This document shows positions 7,505 to 16,246 of a stretch of DNA of 64,000 bases, in pieces. The position numbers and the translations under genes were made by a program. How positions within the stretch are numbered: the stretch's first letter is position 1; each line of letters begins with the position of its first letter. The notes under the pieces are model-generated. The model was given only the letters and a program-made list of their open reading frames with translations, did no database searches and was not told the origin of the DNA. Source of the DNA: Streptomyces virginiae (GTDB lineage Bacteria; Actinomycetota; Actinomycetes; Streptomycetales; Streptomycetaceae); contig NZ_JOAK01000029.1 of the NCBI RefSeq assembly GCF_000720455.1, forward strand, positions 7,680 to 71,679, in the 5' to 3' direction.

Positions 7505-8416
7505 ATGAGCGAGCGGACGATGCTGGCGGCCGTGGTGACCGGGTTCGGCGGTCCGGAGCGGGTCGAGCTGGCCGAGGTGCCGGTGCCGCGTCCGGAGGCG
7601 GGTCAGGTCAGGATCCGGGTGGCGGCCGCCGGGCTCAATCCGGTGGACGCGGGGGTCCGCGCCGGGGTCTTCGGCGGCGCCGGGCAGCGGCTCGGCCTCG
7701 GCTGGGACGTCGCCGGGGAGATCGACGAGGCCGGCCCCGGGGTGACCGGTTGGAGCCGCGGCGACCGGGTGGTGGGCCTGCACTACGGCACGGTGAAGCC
7801 GCTGGGCACGCACGCCGAGTACGTGGTGCTCGACGCCGGCGCCGTGGCCGCCGCGCCGGCCACCGTGGACGTACCGGCCGCGGCGGCGCTGCCGCTGGCC
7901 GGCCTGACCGCCGCCCGCGCCGTGGACCAGCTGGGGCTGGCCCCCGGCTCCTCGGTACTGGTCACCGGTGCCGCGGGCGTGGTCGGCGGTCTGGCGGTGC
8001 AGCTCGCCGCGGGGGCCGGCCTGGTGGTGACGGCCCTGGCGGGTCCGGGGGACGAGGAACTCGTACGGTCGCTGGGCGCGGCCGCCTTCGTGCCGCGCGG
8101 CGGGGCCCCGGCCGGGCCGGTGGACGGGGTCCTGGACGCGGCCGTCCTGGGCGGTGCCGCGCTGGCCCACGTCCGCGACGGCGGGGTCTACGTCGGCCTG
8201 ATCCCGAACCACGCCCCGGCGGCGGAGCGCGGCGTCCGGGTAGAGGAGCAGGAGGTCGCCGCGGACGGGGAGCTGCTGGCCCGCCTGGTGTCCCTGGTCG
8301 AGGCGGGCGCGCTCACCCTGCGGGTCTCGGAGGTCTTCCCCCTCGCGGAGGCGGCGAAGGCGCACGACCGGCTCGCGACGCCGGGTGTGCGCGGCCGGAT
8401 CATCCTGACGCCGTGA
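7505..8416 (+). CDS. NADP-dependent zinc-independent MDR oxidoreductase (quinone reductase-like)
   Basis: 303-aa medium-chain dehydrogenase/reductase of the zeta-crystallin/quinone oxidoreductase type. It has the GroES-like N-terminal domain (VRIRVAAAGLNPVDAGVRAG, LGLGWDVAGEIDEAGPGVTGW), lacks the catalytic and structural zinc ligands of alcohol dehydrogenases, and binds the nucleotide through SVLVTGAAGVVGGLAVQLA. The C-terminus ends VRGRIILTP, typical of the family. Divergence from an HxlR regulator suggests induction by quinones, aldehydes or other electrophiles. The start ATG follows GGGGAGAG. The 3' end overlaps the converging GNAT gene by 17 bp. Confidence 0.9.
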   Translation: MSERTMLAAVVTGFGGPERVELAEVPVPRPEAGQVRIRVAAAGLNPVDAGVRAGVFGGAGQRLGLGWDVAGEIDEAGPGVTGWSRGDRVVGLHYGTVKPLGTHAEYVVLDAGAVAAAPATVDVPAAAALPLAGLTAARAVDQLGLAPGSSVLVTGAAGVVGGLAVQLAAGAGLVVTALAGPGDEELVRSLGAAAFVPRGGAPAGPVDGVLDAAVLGGAALAHVRDGGVYVGLIPNHAPAAERGVRVEEQEVAADGELLARLVSLVEAGALTLRVSEVFPLAEAAKAHDRLATPGVRGRIILTP

Positions 8417-8936
8417 GCGTGCGCGGCGGCCCCACCCGGTAGCGCCAGTCGAGGCTGGGGTGGGGCACGCCGGGCGGGTACTCGAAGTCGACCTCGCCGA
8501 GGCATTCGAACCCGGCGCGCCGGCATACGGCGTTTGAGGCGGGGTGGTCGGTTCCGGGGAAGGCGTGGACGCTGTCGCGGGATCCGTGCTCCCGTACGTA
8601 GGACAGGAGCCGGGTCAGGGCGGCGACAGCCAGTCCGCGGCCCTGGAACTCGGGCAGGATGCCCCAGCCGGCCTCGTAGACCGGCTCGCCCCGCCACTCG
8701 CGTTCCCAGAAGCCGATGGATCCGGCGCTCTCCCCGGAGGCTTCCAGGACCACGCGGAACATCCGCCCGGCGGCGGGCTCCCGGGCGCTCAGGGCCTCGT
8801 AGCGCCGCTGGCGGTCGAGGAGCTTCTCGTCGGACTCGGGGCCGCCGAGGTGTTGCGTCATGGCGGGTTCGTTCGCGCGTCGCAGCAGCCAGAAGTCCGC
8901 GTCGGACCACGGTTCCAGTCGTACGTCCGTCTCCAT
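8400..8936 (-). CDS. GNAT family N-acetyltransferase
   Basis: 178-aa acetyltransferase of the RimJ/RimL-like GNAT_3 group. Landmarks: an N-terminal strand RLEPWSDADFWLLRRANEP, the conserved sequence YEAGWGILPEFQGRGLAVAALTRLL where QGRGLA binds the acetyl-CoA pyrophosphate, and SVHAFPGTDHPASNAVCRRAGFECLGEVDFEYPPG, the usual motif B segment (N-x-AS...C-x-x-GF). The substrate cannot be read from sequence; protein N-terminus, antibiotic or small amine are all possible. Confidence 0.9.
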   Translation of the reverse strand: METDVRLEPWSDADFWLLRRANEPAMTQHLGGPESDEKLLDRQRRYEALSAREPAAGRMFRVVLEASGESAGSIGFWEREWRGEPVYEAGWGILPEFQGRGLAVAALTRLLSYVREHGSRDSVHAFPGTDHPASNAVCRRAGFECLGEVDFEYPPGVPHPSLDWRYRVGPPRTLTASG

Positions 8937-8987
8937 CCGCCCACCCTACGCATCCTGCCCGCCGGGACCCTCCGTGCGGGTGTGTGG

Positions 8988-11063
8988 TCAGCCGCGCTGG
9001 AAGAACTCCACCTCCGCGAGGGCGAGATGCCGGTCCGGAGCCGACCCGGCGGGTTCTTCCAGGGTCAGCCGGATCGTCGTGACGTCGCTGATTCCGAGGG
9101 GGAAGGTCTGCGGTCCGGGCTTGTCGCTGAGGACGAGCTTCTTGTGGACCGTGGCGCCGTCCCGGTCCGTCACCTCCATGTCGATGCGCAGCGCCCGCCC
9201 CTGCTTCGCGTACTCCTCGGGTGCGGGTGAGGCGCCGTTGGTGACGATCACGTCGACGAGGCGGAACGGCTTGCCGAAGGTGTACGTCGCCGACGTGCCG
9301 GGGGCGGGCGCGCCCCAGTAGCGGTTGCTGAGGCCGTCCGTGCTGTGGGCCACGGGGTGTCCGGGGAGTTCGGCGGTCGCCTGGACACGGGTCGGGGTCA
9401 CCGCCTTGGCCTTGCCGAGCTTGTCCCGGGTGTCCTCCATGAGGTGGCGTCCGGCCGGCAGCAGCAGGAAGGCGGCCGCGCACAGGGCCAGTACGACGCC
9501 CAGGACCACCAGGAAGCGGACCAGGCGGCCGGAGCCGGCCCGGGTACGGCGGCGGAACGGCCAGACGGTCCGCCACCACGGCAGGGGGGCCGCGATGGTG
9601 GTGGGCGTCAGCGGTGTCGCGCAGCGGCGGCAGAAGCGGCGGTCGGGCGGGTTGGGGGTGCCGCAGGCCGGGCACGGTGCGCCGGTGACGTCGTCGCTCG
9701 CCGGGAGGGGGCGTACGACGGGGCGCGGCGCGACGGCCCTGGCGGGCAGTACGGGAGCCGGGGACGCCACTGGTGGGGTGGCGGGTGCTCGCGGTGCCGG
9801 TACCGGGCGTGCCGGTGCGGGGCGTGCCGGTGCCACGGGCGCGGGCGAGGATCCCGCCGAGGCGCCGGACGGCGCACCCGGCCGGGGCTCCGCGCCTGCG
9901 GCTGCGGACGCGGCCGGGCCGGACTCGGTGTCGGCGTTGGCGGCCGCGGCCGGGGCGGGCCTCCTGCGCAGCCAGGACAGCCACCGCCCCACGCGGGACG
10001 CGGGCGACTCTGATCCCGCCTCCGCCGCCGCGGCGTCCGACGAGCCGGCCCCTCCGGACTCCGTGCCGCCCTGCGGGGTGGCTTCCCGGGCCGTGCCGTC
10101 CTGGCTCGTGCCGCGTGGGGTGGGGGCTTCTTGGGCTGCGCCCTGCCTGGGTGTGTCGGCCTGAGGGGTGGCCGCCTGCCGGGCGTCTTCCTGAGCCGTG
10201 CCGCTCTGGGGTGTGCCGGTCTGCGGGGTCGGCCCCTGGGCCGTACCGCCAGGGGCGTTGGTCTCTTGGGCTGCGCCCTGCCTGGGTGTGACGGCCTGAG
10301 GAGTGGCCGCCCGCCGGGCGTCCTCCTGAGCCGTGCCGCCCTGAGCCGTGCCGCCCTGAGCCGTGCCGCCCTGAGCCGTGCCGCCCTGGGGCGGCACGCT
10401 CCGGGACGTGCCGCCTTGCGGCGTCGGGCTCTGGAGGGTGCCGGTCTGCGGGGTGGGCCCCTGGGTCGTACCGCCAGGGGCGGCGGTGTCTTGGGCTGCC
10501 CCCTGCCGGGGTGCGTCGGCCTGAGGGGTGGCAGCCTGCAACGTGCCGCCCTGGGGGGTGGCTTGCCGGGTCCGGCCACGGTGGGCCGCGTCAACGCCGG
10601 GCGCGCCGCTCCCGGCCGTGTCCTCCCGGGGCGTGTCGGCCTGGGGCGTGCCCGCCCGGGCGAAGGGCTCCGAGGCCGTGCCCTGTCGCGGCGTGCCGGT
10701 GCCAGGGGTGGCGCCCTGAAGGGTGCCCTCCTGGGTCCGCCCACCGTGGGCGGCCCCCGCCGGGGCCTGGCCGCTCTGGGCAGTGTCGGCCTGGGGTGTG
10801 GCTTCTCGGGCCGTGCCGCTGCGGGGCGTCCCGCCCGCGGCGGTGGGACCCTGGGGCATGTCGGCCTGAGGCGTGCCCCTTTGGGCGACGGTGTCCGGGG
10901 CCGTGCCCTCCCGCGGCGTGCCCGTGTCAGGGGTGTCCTCCTGGGGCCCGGTGTCCCGGGGGGTGGGGCGGCTGGGGGAGGACCAGTTGAGGTAGGCGCC
11001 GCAGTTGGTGCAGAAGTCGTCCGTCGGGGCGGTGGACGCCCCGCACGCGGGACACGTACGCAA
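8988..11063 (-). CDS. eCIS-associated zinc-ribbon / repeat-linker / discoidin-like membrane protein
   Basis: 691-aa protein closing the eCIS operon. A TTG start (reads MRTCPACG) is inferred because GAAGGGAG lies 9 nt upstream and no later start precedes the first zinc ribbon (CPACG...CTNCG). A roughly 330-residue low-complexity linker follows, made of five-residue units such as GTPQ/A-x and GTAQG. Then come a second zinc ribbon (CPACGTPNPPDRRFCRRC), one transmembrane helix (LVRFLVVLGVVLALCAAAFLLLP) and a C-terminal beta domain resembling F5/8C (discoidin) carbohydrate-binding modules (DGLSNRYWGAPAPGTSATYTF ... LALAEVEFF). The topology puts the zinc ribbons in the cytoplasm and the discoidin-like domain outside. 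Such proteins recur in Streptomyces eCIS loci; a membrane-docking role is inference. Confidence 0.8.
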   Translation of the reverse strand: MRTCPACGASTAPTDDFCTNCGAYLNWSSPSRPTPRDTGPQEDTPDTGTPREGTAPDTVAQRGTPQADMPQGPTAAGGTPRSGTAREATPQADTAQSGQAPAGAAHGGRTQEGTLQGATPGTGTPRQGTASEPFARAGTPQADTPREDTAGSGAPGVDAAHRGRTRQATPQGGTLQAATPQADAPRQGAAQDTAAPGGTTQGPTPQTGTLQSPTPQGGTSRSVPPQGGTAQGGTAQGGTAQGGTAQEDARRAATPQAVTPRQGAAQETNAPGGTAQGPTPQTGTPQSGTAQEDARQAATPQADTPRQGAAQEAPTPRGTSQDGTAREATPQGGTESGGAGSSDAAAAEAGSESPASRVGRWLSWLRRRPAPAAAANADTESGPAASAAAGAEPRPGAPSGASAGSSPAPVAPARPAPARPVPAPRAPATPPVASPAPVLPARAVAPRPVVRPLPASDDVTGAPCPACGTPNPPDRRFCRRCATPLTPTTIAAPLPWWRTVWPFRRRTRAGSGRLVRFLVVLGVVLALCAAAFLLLPAGRHLMEDTRDKLGKAKAVTPTRVQATAELPGHPVAHSTDGLSNRYWGAPAPGTSATYTFGKPFRLVDVIVTNGASPAPEEYAKQGRALRIDMEVTDRDGATVHKKLVLSDKPGPQTFPLGISDVTTIRLTLEEPAGSAPDRHLALAEVEFFQRG
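10330..10389. repeat. 15-bp in-frame tandem repeat
   Basis: Four tandem copies of GCCGTGCCGCCCTGA (last base varied in the final copy) inside the linker of the zinc-ribbon/discoidin gene, encoding GTAQG units. Longer-period imperfect repeats of the same type extend on both sides, so the linker length is likely to vary between strains by slippage. Confidence 0.85.
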
Positions 11064-11068
11064 TGCCG

Positions 11069-11641
11069 TCAGCTCCCTTCGGCCGTGGGCGGCCCGGGCA
11101 GGATCTCCACCCGGCAGGCCGTGTGGACGGGACACAGGGTGTGGACGAGGGCACGGACCCGGTCCGCGTCCACCTCGTACGCGGCGCCCGGGCCGCGCGG
11201 CCACACCCGTACGAGGACCTCGCCGGACGGAGCCGGCGCCGGTTCGGTGCCGGCCGTGCGGGACCAGACGGCGGTGCCGTCCCCGCTGACGTCGGCGGAC
11301 ACGCCCAGTACCAGGCGCAGGGCTTCGACCAGGCCGCGCCGGGTGCCGCGCCACCGGTGGAGTTCCACCGCGCGGGCCACCGCCTCGCGCCGCAGTGCGG
11401 TCGGCCAGTCGGGGTCGTCGGCGCCGCCGACCCAGGAGGCCAGCCAGGCCAGGAAGTCGGCCGGGGCCAGCCGGGGGTCGAAGTACGAGGGCAGGTTGTC
11501 GAGGGTCGTGAACACCGGGGCCAGGACGGTGTCCAGGCCGGCCGTGAACCGCTGGGCGAAGTCGTCGTCGGAGTACAGCGCGGGCAGTTGCCCGCCGATC
11601 GGGTGCCGGCTGGGGAGGCCGGGTACGGCGGCGCGGCTCAT
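11069..11641 (-). CDS. eCIS phage tail protein I-like baseplate protein
   Basis: 190-aa structural protein of the baseplate, resembling phage P2 gpI/tail protein I. Conserved features: LPALYSDDDFAQRFTAGLDTVLAPVFTTLDNLPSYFDPRLAPADFLAWLASWVG near the N-terminus, then ARAVELHRWRGTRRGLVEALRLVLGV, the Trp-Arg-Gly-Thr signature of the family. In contractile systems this protein pairs with baseplate J to complete the wedge. Its ATG overlaps the baseplate J stop by 4 bp, indicating coupled translation and 1:1 assembly. Confidence 0.88.
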   Translation of the reverse strand: MSRAAVPGLPSRHPIGGQLPALYSDDDFAQRFTAGLDTVLAPVFTTLDNLPSYFDPRLAPADFLAWLASWVGGADDPDWPTALRREAVARAVELHRWRGTRRGLVEALRLVLGVSADVSGDGTAVWSRTAGTEPAPAPSGEVLVRVWPRGPGAAYEVDADRVRALVHTLCPVHTACRVEILPGPPTAEGS

Positions 11642-13623
11642 CCGTGCACCCCCGTCCCCGGCTCGGGCTCGGTGACGACCACCTGGTGCTGGTAGGAGAA
11701 GACGAGCGTGCCCGTCCCGATGTCGATGCGGTCGACGGGGGCGCCGCGCCGTCCCGTGATCGGGTCGGCGGCGAACATCCGGATCTCCTCCACCAGGACG
11801 TCCCCGATGGCGCGTTGCAGTACGCCGAACACCTCGCCGTACTGCACGGGCCGGCCGAACGGCCAGCCGGTGCCGTCGGGTCCGCCGTGCAGCGGGTTGA
11901 GGTGCCGGTACAGGGCGGCGAGCGCCGCGTCGCGCACCCGGTCGGCGTCCGCGGCGGGTGCAGACAGCCGGGCGACGACGGTGACGCCCTGGTAGACGGG
12001 CGGTTCCACGACGAGGCTGGTGCCGATCAGGCGCCGCTCGTCGAGGGTGTCGGTGATCGCGGTGAGGACCTGGTCGGAGGGGATCAGCTGCTCGAAGCGG
12101 AGCCGGTCGCCCTCGTCGGCGACGGCGTCCGGCACCACCAGGACCCGTACCGGGCCGGCGCCGCGTCCGCCGTCCGTGGCGGGCAGGCAGCGGACCCGGC
12201 GTACCGAGGGCGCCGCCCGGCGGGCGATGATCTCGTAGTCCTCCGCGGTCACGGCGCGTTCCTGCATGCGCAGGGCCTCCGGGGCGCGCAGCTTGGCGTT
12301 GTCGATGGTCTCCCCGGCGACACCGCCGCGTGCCGCCTCCCGGTTGGTGACGCGGGCGACGTACGGGACGGAGCTGCGCAGTACGGAGATCGCGCCGCGC
12401 GAGACGTTGCCGGCCGGGCCGCCGCCGGTGCGGTAGCGGGTCACGCGGATCTGGGAGCCCTTGGGCGGTACGGCGCCGCAGGCGCGCAGCGTGCCGTCGG
12501 CCTCGCGGAGCACCGGCGGGAAGGAGAACTCGCCGGTGGTGGCGTCGACGCGGACGTGCCGGTCGTCGGGTCCGGAGCGGCCGAAGTGCTCGACGACGTC
12601 CCAGCGCTGCCAGCCCTCGGGGGAGGACACCTCCACCACCGGGGGTTCCCTGTCGAGGAGTACGGGCGGGCGGCCGAGGCGGAAGCTCTGTCCGGCCACG
12701 CCTTCCGAGGCGCCGAGCGGTACGTCGTTCACGCGCTCGGCGTGTTCCACGGTCATGGTGCCGCCGACGGTGAAGACGGCGGCCTCGCGGACGGTGGGGG
12801 ACTCGGAGTAGAAGGGCTGGCCGGGTTCGGGCTCGGTGACCCGGCAGCGCAGCCAGCCGGCGCGGGTTCCGCTGATCACGGAGGCGGTGTGCCCGGCGGG
12901 GACGTACACGATGATCTCGCCGGGCCGGTTCAGGCCGCCGGTGCTGTCGGAGTCGGTGGCGCAGCGCTGCCAGCGGCCGCCGTCCCAGGCCTCCCACACC
13001 AGCGGGGGCTGGCGCGGGTCGACGCCGACGCCTTCGACGCGGCTGTCCAGGCGCACCGCGACGACGCAGCGCGGCACGGCCGTCGGGAGGCCGAAGAGCA
13101 GGGCGTCGCCGGGTTCGGGCGTCGCCTGGAAGCAGGGTATGTCGCGGCCTTCGGTGAGCGCGCCGGTCCGGTCGGCGGGTTCGCCGGCGCGGGGCGCGCT
13201 GACCAGCCTCGTCAGTTCGCTGGGCAGGATCCGCAGGTCGTCGGTGGTGGCGAAGACGACGGCTTCCTCGGTGTCGCCGGACGCGGTCGTGACTTCGGTC
13301 GTCACCTCGGTGCCCGCGGGCAGGGTGACGGTGTCGGGCTGGGGGGCCGACAGCCAGAAGTCGACCTCGGCGGAGGCGGCCGACGGCGGGTACAGCTGGA
13401 TGCCCAGCAGGTCGAGGAAGGCCAGGTAGTTCTTGTCCGGGACCCGGTTGAGCCGGTACAGGAGCTGGTCGACGAGGTAGGCGAACGTCTCGATGAGGGT
13501 GACGCCCGGGTCGGAGACGTTGTGGTCGGTCCACTCCGGCGCGCGCTGCTGCACGTACCGCTTCGCCTCGTCGACGAGTTGCTGGAACCGTCGGTCGTCC
13601 AGGTTGGGGGAGGGCAGGGCCAT
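11638..13623 (-). CDS. eCIS baseplate J-like wedge protein (putative baseplate assembly protein)
   Basis: 661-aa homologue of phage gpJ/T4 gp6, the large baseplate wedge that triggers sheath contraction. The N-terminal DDRRFQQLVDEAKRYVQQRAPEWTDHNVSDPGVTLIETFAYLVDQLLYRLNRVPDKNYLAFLDLLGI is the standard start of this family (DPGVTLIE motif). The centre carries the GGGPAGNV / NREAARGGVAGETIDNAKLRAPEALR segment and the C-terminus the VLVVP ... GWPFGRPVQYGEVF region. It overlaps gp25 upstream and tail protein I downstream by 3-4 bp each. Length fits the putative baseplate assembly subgroup seen in eCIS and some prophages. Confidence 0.92.
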   Translation of the reverse strand: MALPSPNLDDRRFQQLVDEAKRYVQQRAPEWTDHNVSDPGVTLIETFAYLVDQLLYRLNRVPDKNYLAFLDLLGIQLYPPSAASAEVDFWLSAPQPDTVTLPAGTEVTTEVTTASGDTEEAVVFATTDDLRILPSELTRLVSAPRAGEPADRTGALTEGRDIPCFQATPEPGDALLFGLPTAVPRCVVAVRLDSRVEGVGVDPRQPPLVWEAWDGGRWQRCATDSDSTGGLNRPGEIIVYVPAGHTASVISGTRAGWLRCRVTEPEPGQPFYSESPTVREAAVFTVGGTMTVEHAERVNDVPLGASEGVAGQSFRLGRPPVLLDREPPVVEVSSPEGWQRWDVVEHFGRSGPDDRHVRVDATTGEFSFPPVLREADGTLRACGAVPPKGSQIRVTRYRTGGGPAGNVSRGAISVLRSSVPYVARVTNREAARGGVAGETIDNAKLRAPEALRMQERAVTAEDYEIIARRAAPSVRRVRCLPATDGGRGAGPVRVLVVPDAVADEGDRLRFEQLIPSDQVLTAITDTLDERRLIGTSLVVEPPVYQGVTVVARLSAPAADADRVRDAALAALYRHLNPLHGGPDGTGWPFGRPVQYGEVFGVLQRAIGDVLVEEIRMFAADPITGRRGAPVDRIDIGTGTLVFSYQHQVVVTEPEPGTGVHG

Positions 13624-14045
13624 CAGTCCGCGACCATTTCCTCGGCCCCCTCCTCGGAGGGGATCGTGTAGAAGGGGAAGACCAGGTTGCGCCGGTCGTT
13701 GGTGGTGCGCACCGTGTAGTGCACATCGATGTAGAGGGTGCCCGCCTCGACGGCGTCGAAGGCCACGACGACGTCGTCGACGGTGATGCGGGGCTCCCAG
13801 CGTTCCAGTGCCTCGCGGACCTGCTGGGCGACGCGGCCGGCGGTGTCGCCGTCGCCGGGGGCGAAGACGTACTCGTGGATGCCGCAGCCGAACTCGGGCC
13901 GCATGGGGCGTTCGCCGGGCGCGGTGCCCAGGACGAGGCGGATGGCCTCTTCCAGCTCGCGTTCGCGTTCGACCATGGCGATCCCGCCGGTCGGTCCGAC
14001 GCGCAGCGGGAACGCCCAGCCGCGGCCGATGAACCGTTCGCTCAT
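13623..14045 (-). CDS. eCIS gp25-like baseplate wedge protein (GPW/gp25)
   Basis: 140-aa gpW/gp25 family protein that links the inner baseplate to the first sheath ring. It shows the conserved RGWAFPLRVGPTGGIAMVERERELEEAIRLVLGTAPGERPMRPEFGCGIHEYVF: the EREL..I..IL.T..GER..RP.FG core containing the EPR-type motif that mediates sheath initiation in T4 and T6SS relatives, here as ERPMRPEFG. The C-terminal RRNLVFPFYTIPSEE is typical of the eCIS branch. The ATG overlaps the PAAR stop (ATGA) and the stop overlaps baseplate J. Confidence 0.92.
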   Translation of the reverse strand: MSERFIGRGWAFPLRVGPTGGIAMVERERELEEAIRLVLGTAPGERPMRPEFGCGIHEYVFAPGDGDTAGRVAQQVREALERWEPRITVDDVVVAFDAVEAGTLYIDVHYTVRTTNDRRNLVFPFYTIPSEEGAEEMVAD

Positions 14046-14362
14046 CACACGCCTCCGATCAGGACGTCGAGGGCGCCGGTGAGGACCTGTGCGCCGCACG
14101 CGGTCTGGTCGCGGGCCCGGGCGGCGGGCAGTCCGCCGATGAGGACCGTTCCCGCGGTGAGGGCGGCCGGATTGGGGACGATCACGTTGGCCGGGCCGAG
14201 GGCGGCGTGCGGCGGGACCACGCAGACGTGCAGGCTGCCCACGACGGCGGCGGGCCGGCCGCCGATCAGCACCGTGGCCACCGCGGCGGCGGCGCCGGGC
14301 GGTGGCGTGGCGAGCCGGCCACCGTGGTTGGTGGGGTCGCCGGTACGGGCTGCGGCTGGCAT
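14045..14362 (-). CDS. eCIS PAAR-domain spike tip protein
   Basis: 105-aa PAAR-repeat protein that forms the sharp cone on top of the VgrG spike. It begins MPAAARTGDPTNHGG, where the early DPTNH region commonly supplies a metal-binding His, and contains ATVLIGGRPAAVVGSLHVCVVPPHA and GTVLIGGLPAARARDQTACG, two copies of the VLIGG-P-AA unit, plus scattered His and Cys able to coordinate the tip metal ion. No toxin extension is present, so effector loading on this tip is not suggested. ATG follows GAGGAG. Confidence 0.92.
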   Translation of the reverse strand: MPAAARTGDPTNHGGRLATPPPGAAAAVATVLIGGRPAAVVGSLHVCVVPPHAALGPANVIVPNPAALTAGTVLIGGLPAARARDQTACGAQVLTGALDVLIGGV

Positions 14363-14428
14363 CGGGGCTCCTCGGGGACGGCGGTCGTGGTGCGGGGGCG
14401 GGCGGCAGGGGGTACGGGGGTACGGGGG

Positions 14429-16246
14429 TCAGTTGATGCGGATGAGGCGGGCCTTGAGGACGGCGAGCAGGCCGCCGTTGACCGTGACGTCCGCGGTTCC
14501 GGACACCTTCACCGACCGGCCGCCGATGCTGACCCCGGCGGTGCCGTCGATGTCGACCTGGCGGCCGGACACCTTCACGGTGCCCTTGCGGGCGTCGAGC
14601 GTGATGCCGTTCTTGTCCAGGAGGACGGAGGTCAGCGGTCGGCCCCGGCCCGCGTACACGGTGAGTTCGATGCGGTCCCGGCGGTCGTCCATGCGTACTT
14701 CGAGCCGCTCGTCCCCGGTCACCAGCCGCAGCCCGGAGGGCCCGGGCGCCGCCGCGTCGAGCAGCTCCACGCGGTGGCCCGAACGCGACACGATCGAGCG
14801 GCGGTTGACCTTGCCGCTGGTCTTGTCGATCAGCGGCACGTCGTGCGGTGAGGGCTGGTCCACGCCGTTGTAGAGGCCGCCGATGACGTACGGGCTGTCG
14901 AGCAGGCCCTGCTCGAAGCCCACCAGCACCTCGTCGTTGACCTCGGGGCTGACCACGCCGCCGCCGCCCTTGCCGCCCCACTGGACCGTGCGCACCCAGT
15001 CGCTGACGTAGGTGTCGTCCAGCCACGGGAACTTCAGCCGTACCGCGCCCCGTTGGGAGCCGTTCGGCTCGCGTACGTCCGTCACCACGCCGATCGCCAG
15101 GCCGGGGATGCGCGGCCCGCGCCCGGGGGCGTTGGCGCCGGTGACCAGGCCGGTCAGGGAGCGGTCGGGGCTGGCGCTGACCCACACGGTGGTGCGGAAG
15201 CCGCCGTGCGGTTCCAGGACGTGCTGGACGGCGGTGGCGGTGTACCGGCCGGAGAACGCCTGTCCGACGTTGCCGAGCGCGACCGGTTTGCCGGCCCGCA
15301 GCAGCGGGTTGCCCTCGGCGACCGCCTCCAGCTCGCCGAAGCCGGAGCTGATCTGGGCCGCGGCCGCCTTCGCGACCGCCGTCGTCTCGGCCTGCGTGCG
15401 GTAGGGGGTGTCGGTGACGGGCACGGCCGCCGCACCGAAGCGTGCGGCGGTCTGGGGGCCGAGGCCCGGCACCACCGTGTCGCTGACCACGGACGGCTGC
15501 TCGGCGACCAGCGGCCGCTTCGTGGTCACGTCCCAGCCGCGCACCTGCACCTTCGACGCGCCGTCGGCGGCCGTCAGCGCGGCCCGCAGGGCGATGAGGT
15601 TGCGCCCGTACTCCAGCACCATCGGGTCGCGGACCGCCGACGTCGACGGGGCGGGCGCCCCCGAAGCCTTCACGGGCCGGGTGAACTGCAGGAGCCCCTT
15701 GTCGTCGACGCGGACCTGTGCGCCGCTCTCCCCGGCGAGGAACTGCAGGAAGTCCCAGTCGGAGACGTTCGCCTGGGACAGCTGCTTGTACGTGACCGGA
15801 GCGGCCTCCACCTTCCCGACGGCGAGTCCGGCGCCGGCGGCCACCTTGCGGACGATGGCGGCGGCCGTCATGTTCCGGTAGGCCACGACCTTGCGGCCGC
15901 GCTGGAGGCGGTGCGCCTTGGAGTAGGCGCGTACGACGGTGAACGAGCCGGTGCGGTCCCGGTCGATCTCCAGGGCCGTGACCTCGCCGTTGAACAGCCG
16001 TTCCCGTGACTGCCCCTTCACGGTCGCCACCGACACCCGCAGCAGGGTGCCGATGGTGATGCCGGTGGCGCGCAGGAACTCGTGGTCGGGGTCGCGGTAG
16101 GTGAGCACCGCGGTGTCGGGCAGGCCCACGTTCTCGTCGACGACGCAGCTGACCAGCTGCGCCGCCCAGATCTGCGGCAGTTCGCCGGGGGCTTCCACGA
16201 TGGGGTCTGCCGCGAACGACCGGCCCCCGGTCTCGGACCCGCTCAC
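14429..16246 (-). CDS. vgrG: eCIS VgrG/gp5-gp27-like spike protein
   Basis: 605-aa trimeric spike and hub protein. The N-terminal half is gp27-like (QIWAAQLVSCVVDENVGLPDTAVLTYRDPDHEFLRATGITIGTLLRV ... GEVTALE), the centre carries the OB-fold of gp5 (LAIGVVTDVREPNGSQRGAVRLKFPWLDDTYVSDWVRTVQWGGKGGGGVVSPEVNDEVLVGFEQGLLDSPYVIGGLYNG), and the end is a beta-helix with GITLDARKGTVKVSGRQVDIDGTAGVSIGGRSVKVSG repeats that receive the PAAR tip. There is no extra C-terminal effector domain. The GTG start overlaps the LysM gene stop (GTGA). The family corresponds to Afp8/Pvc8. Confidence 0.93.
   Translation of the reverse strand: MSGSETGGRSFAADPIVEAPGELPQIWAAQLVSCVVDENVGLPDTAVLTYRDPDHEFLRATGITIGTLLRVSVATVKGQSRERLFNGEVTALEIDRDRTGSFTVVRAYSKAHRLQRGRKVVAYRNMTAAAIVRKVAAGAGLAVGKVEAAPVTYKQLSQANVSDWDFLQFLAGESGAQVRVDDKGLLQFTRPVKASGAPAPSTSAVRDPMVLEYGRNLIALRAALTAADGASKVQVRGWDVTTKRPLVAEQPSVVSDTVVPGLGPQTAARFGAAAVPVTDTPYRTQAETTAVAKAAAAQISSGFGELEAVAEGNPLLRAGKPVALGNVGQAFSGRYTATAVQHVLEPHGGFRTTVWVSASPDRSLTGLVTGANAPGRGPRIPGLAIGVVTDVREPNGSQRGAVRLKFPWLDDTYVSDWVRTVQWGGKGGGGVVSPEVNDEVLVGFEQGLLDSPYVIGGLYNGVDQPSPHDVPLIDKTSGKVNRRSIVSRSGHRVELLDAAAPGPSGLRLVTGDERLEVRMDDRRDRIELTVYAGRGRPLTSVLLDKNGITLDARKGTVKVSGRQVDIDGTAGVSIGGRSVKVSGTADVTVNGGLLAVLKARLIRIN

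Noticed and set aside
10131..11675. 514-aa plus-strand frame over the zinc-ribbon/discoidin and tail protein I genes
   Set aside because: Antisense shadow; its Gly/Arg/Leu pattern derives from the coding repeats on the other strand.
14429..16246. Type VI secretion system interpretation of VgrG, gp25 and the Hcp-like tube
   Set aside because: No TssB/TssC split sheath, TssJLM membrane complex or ClpV; a single-chain sheath, DUF4255 cap and LysM hub point to an eCIS in a Gram-positive host.
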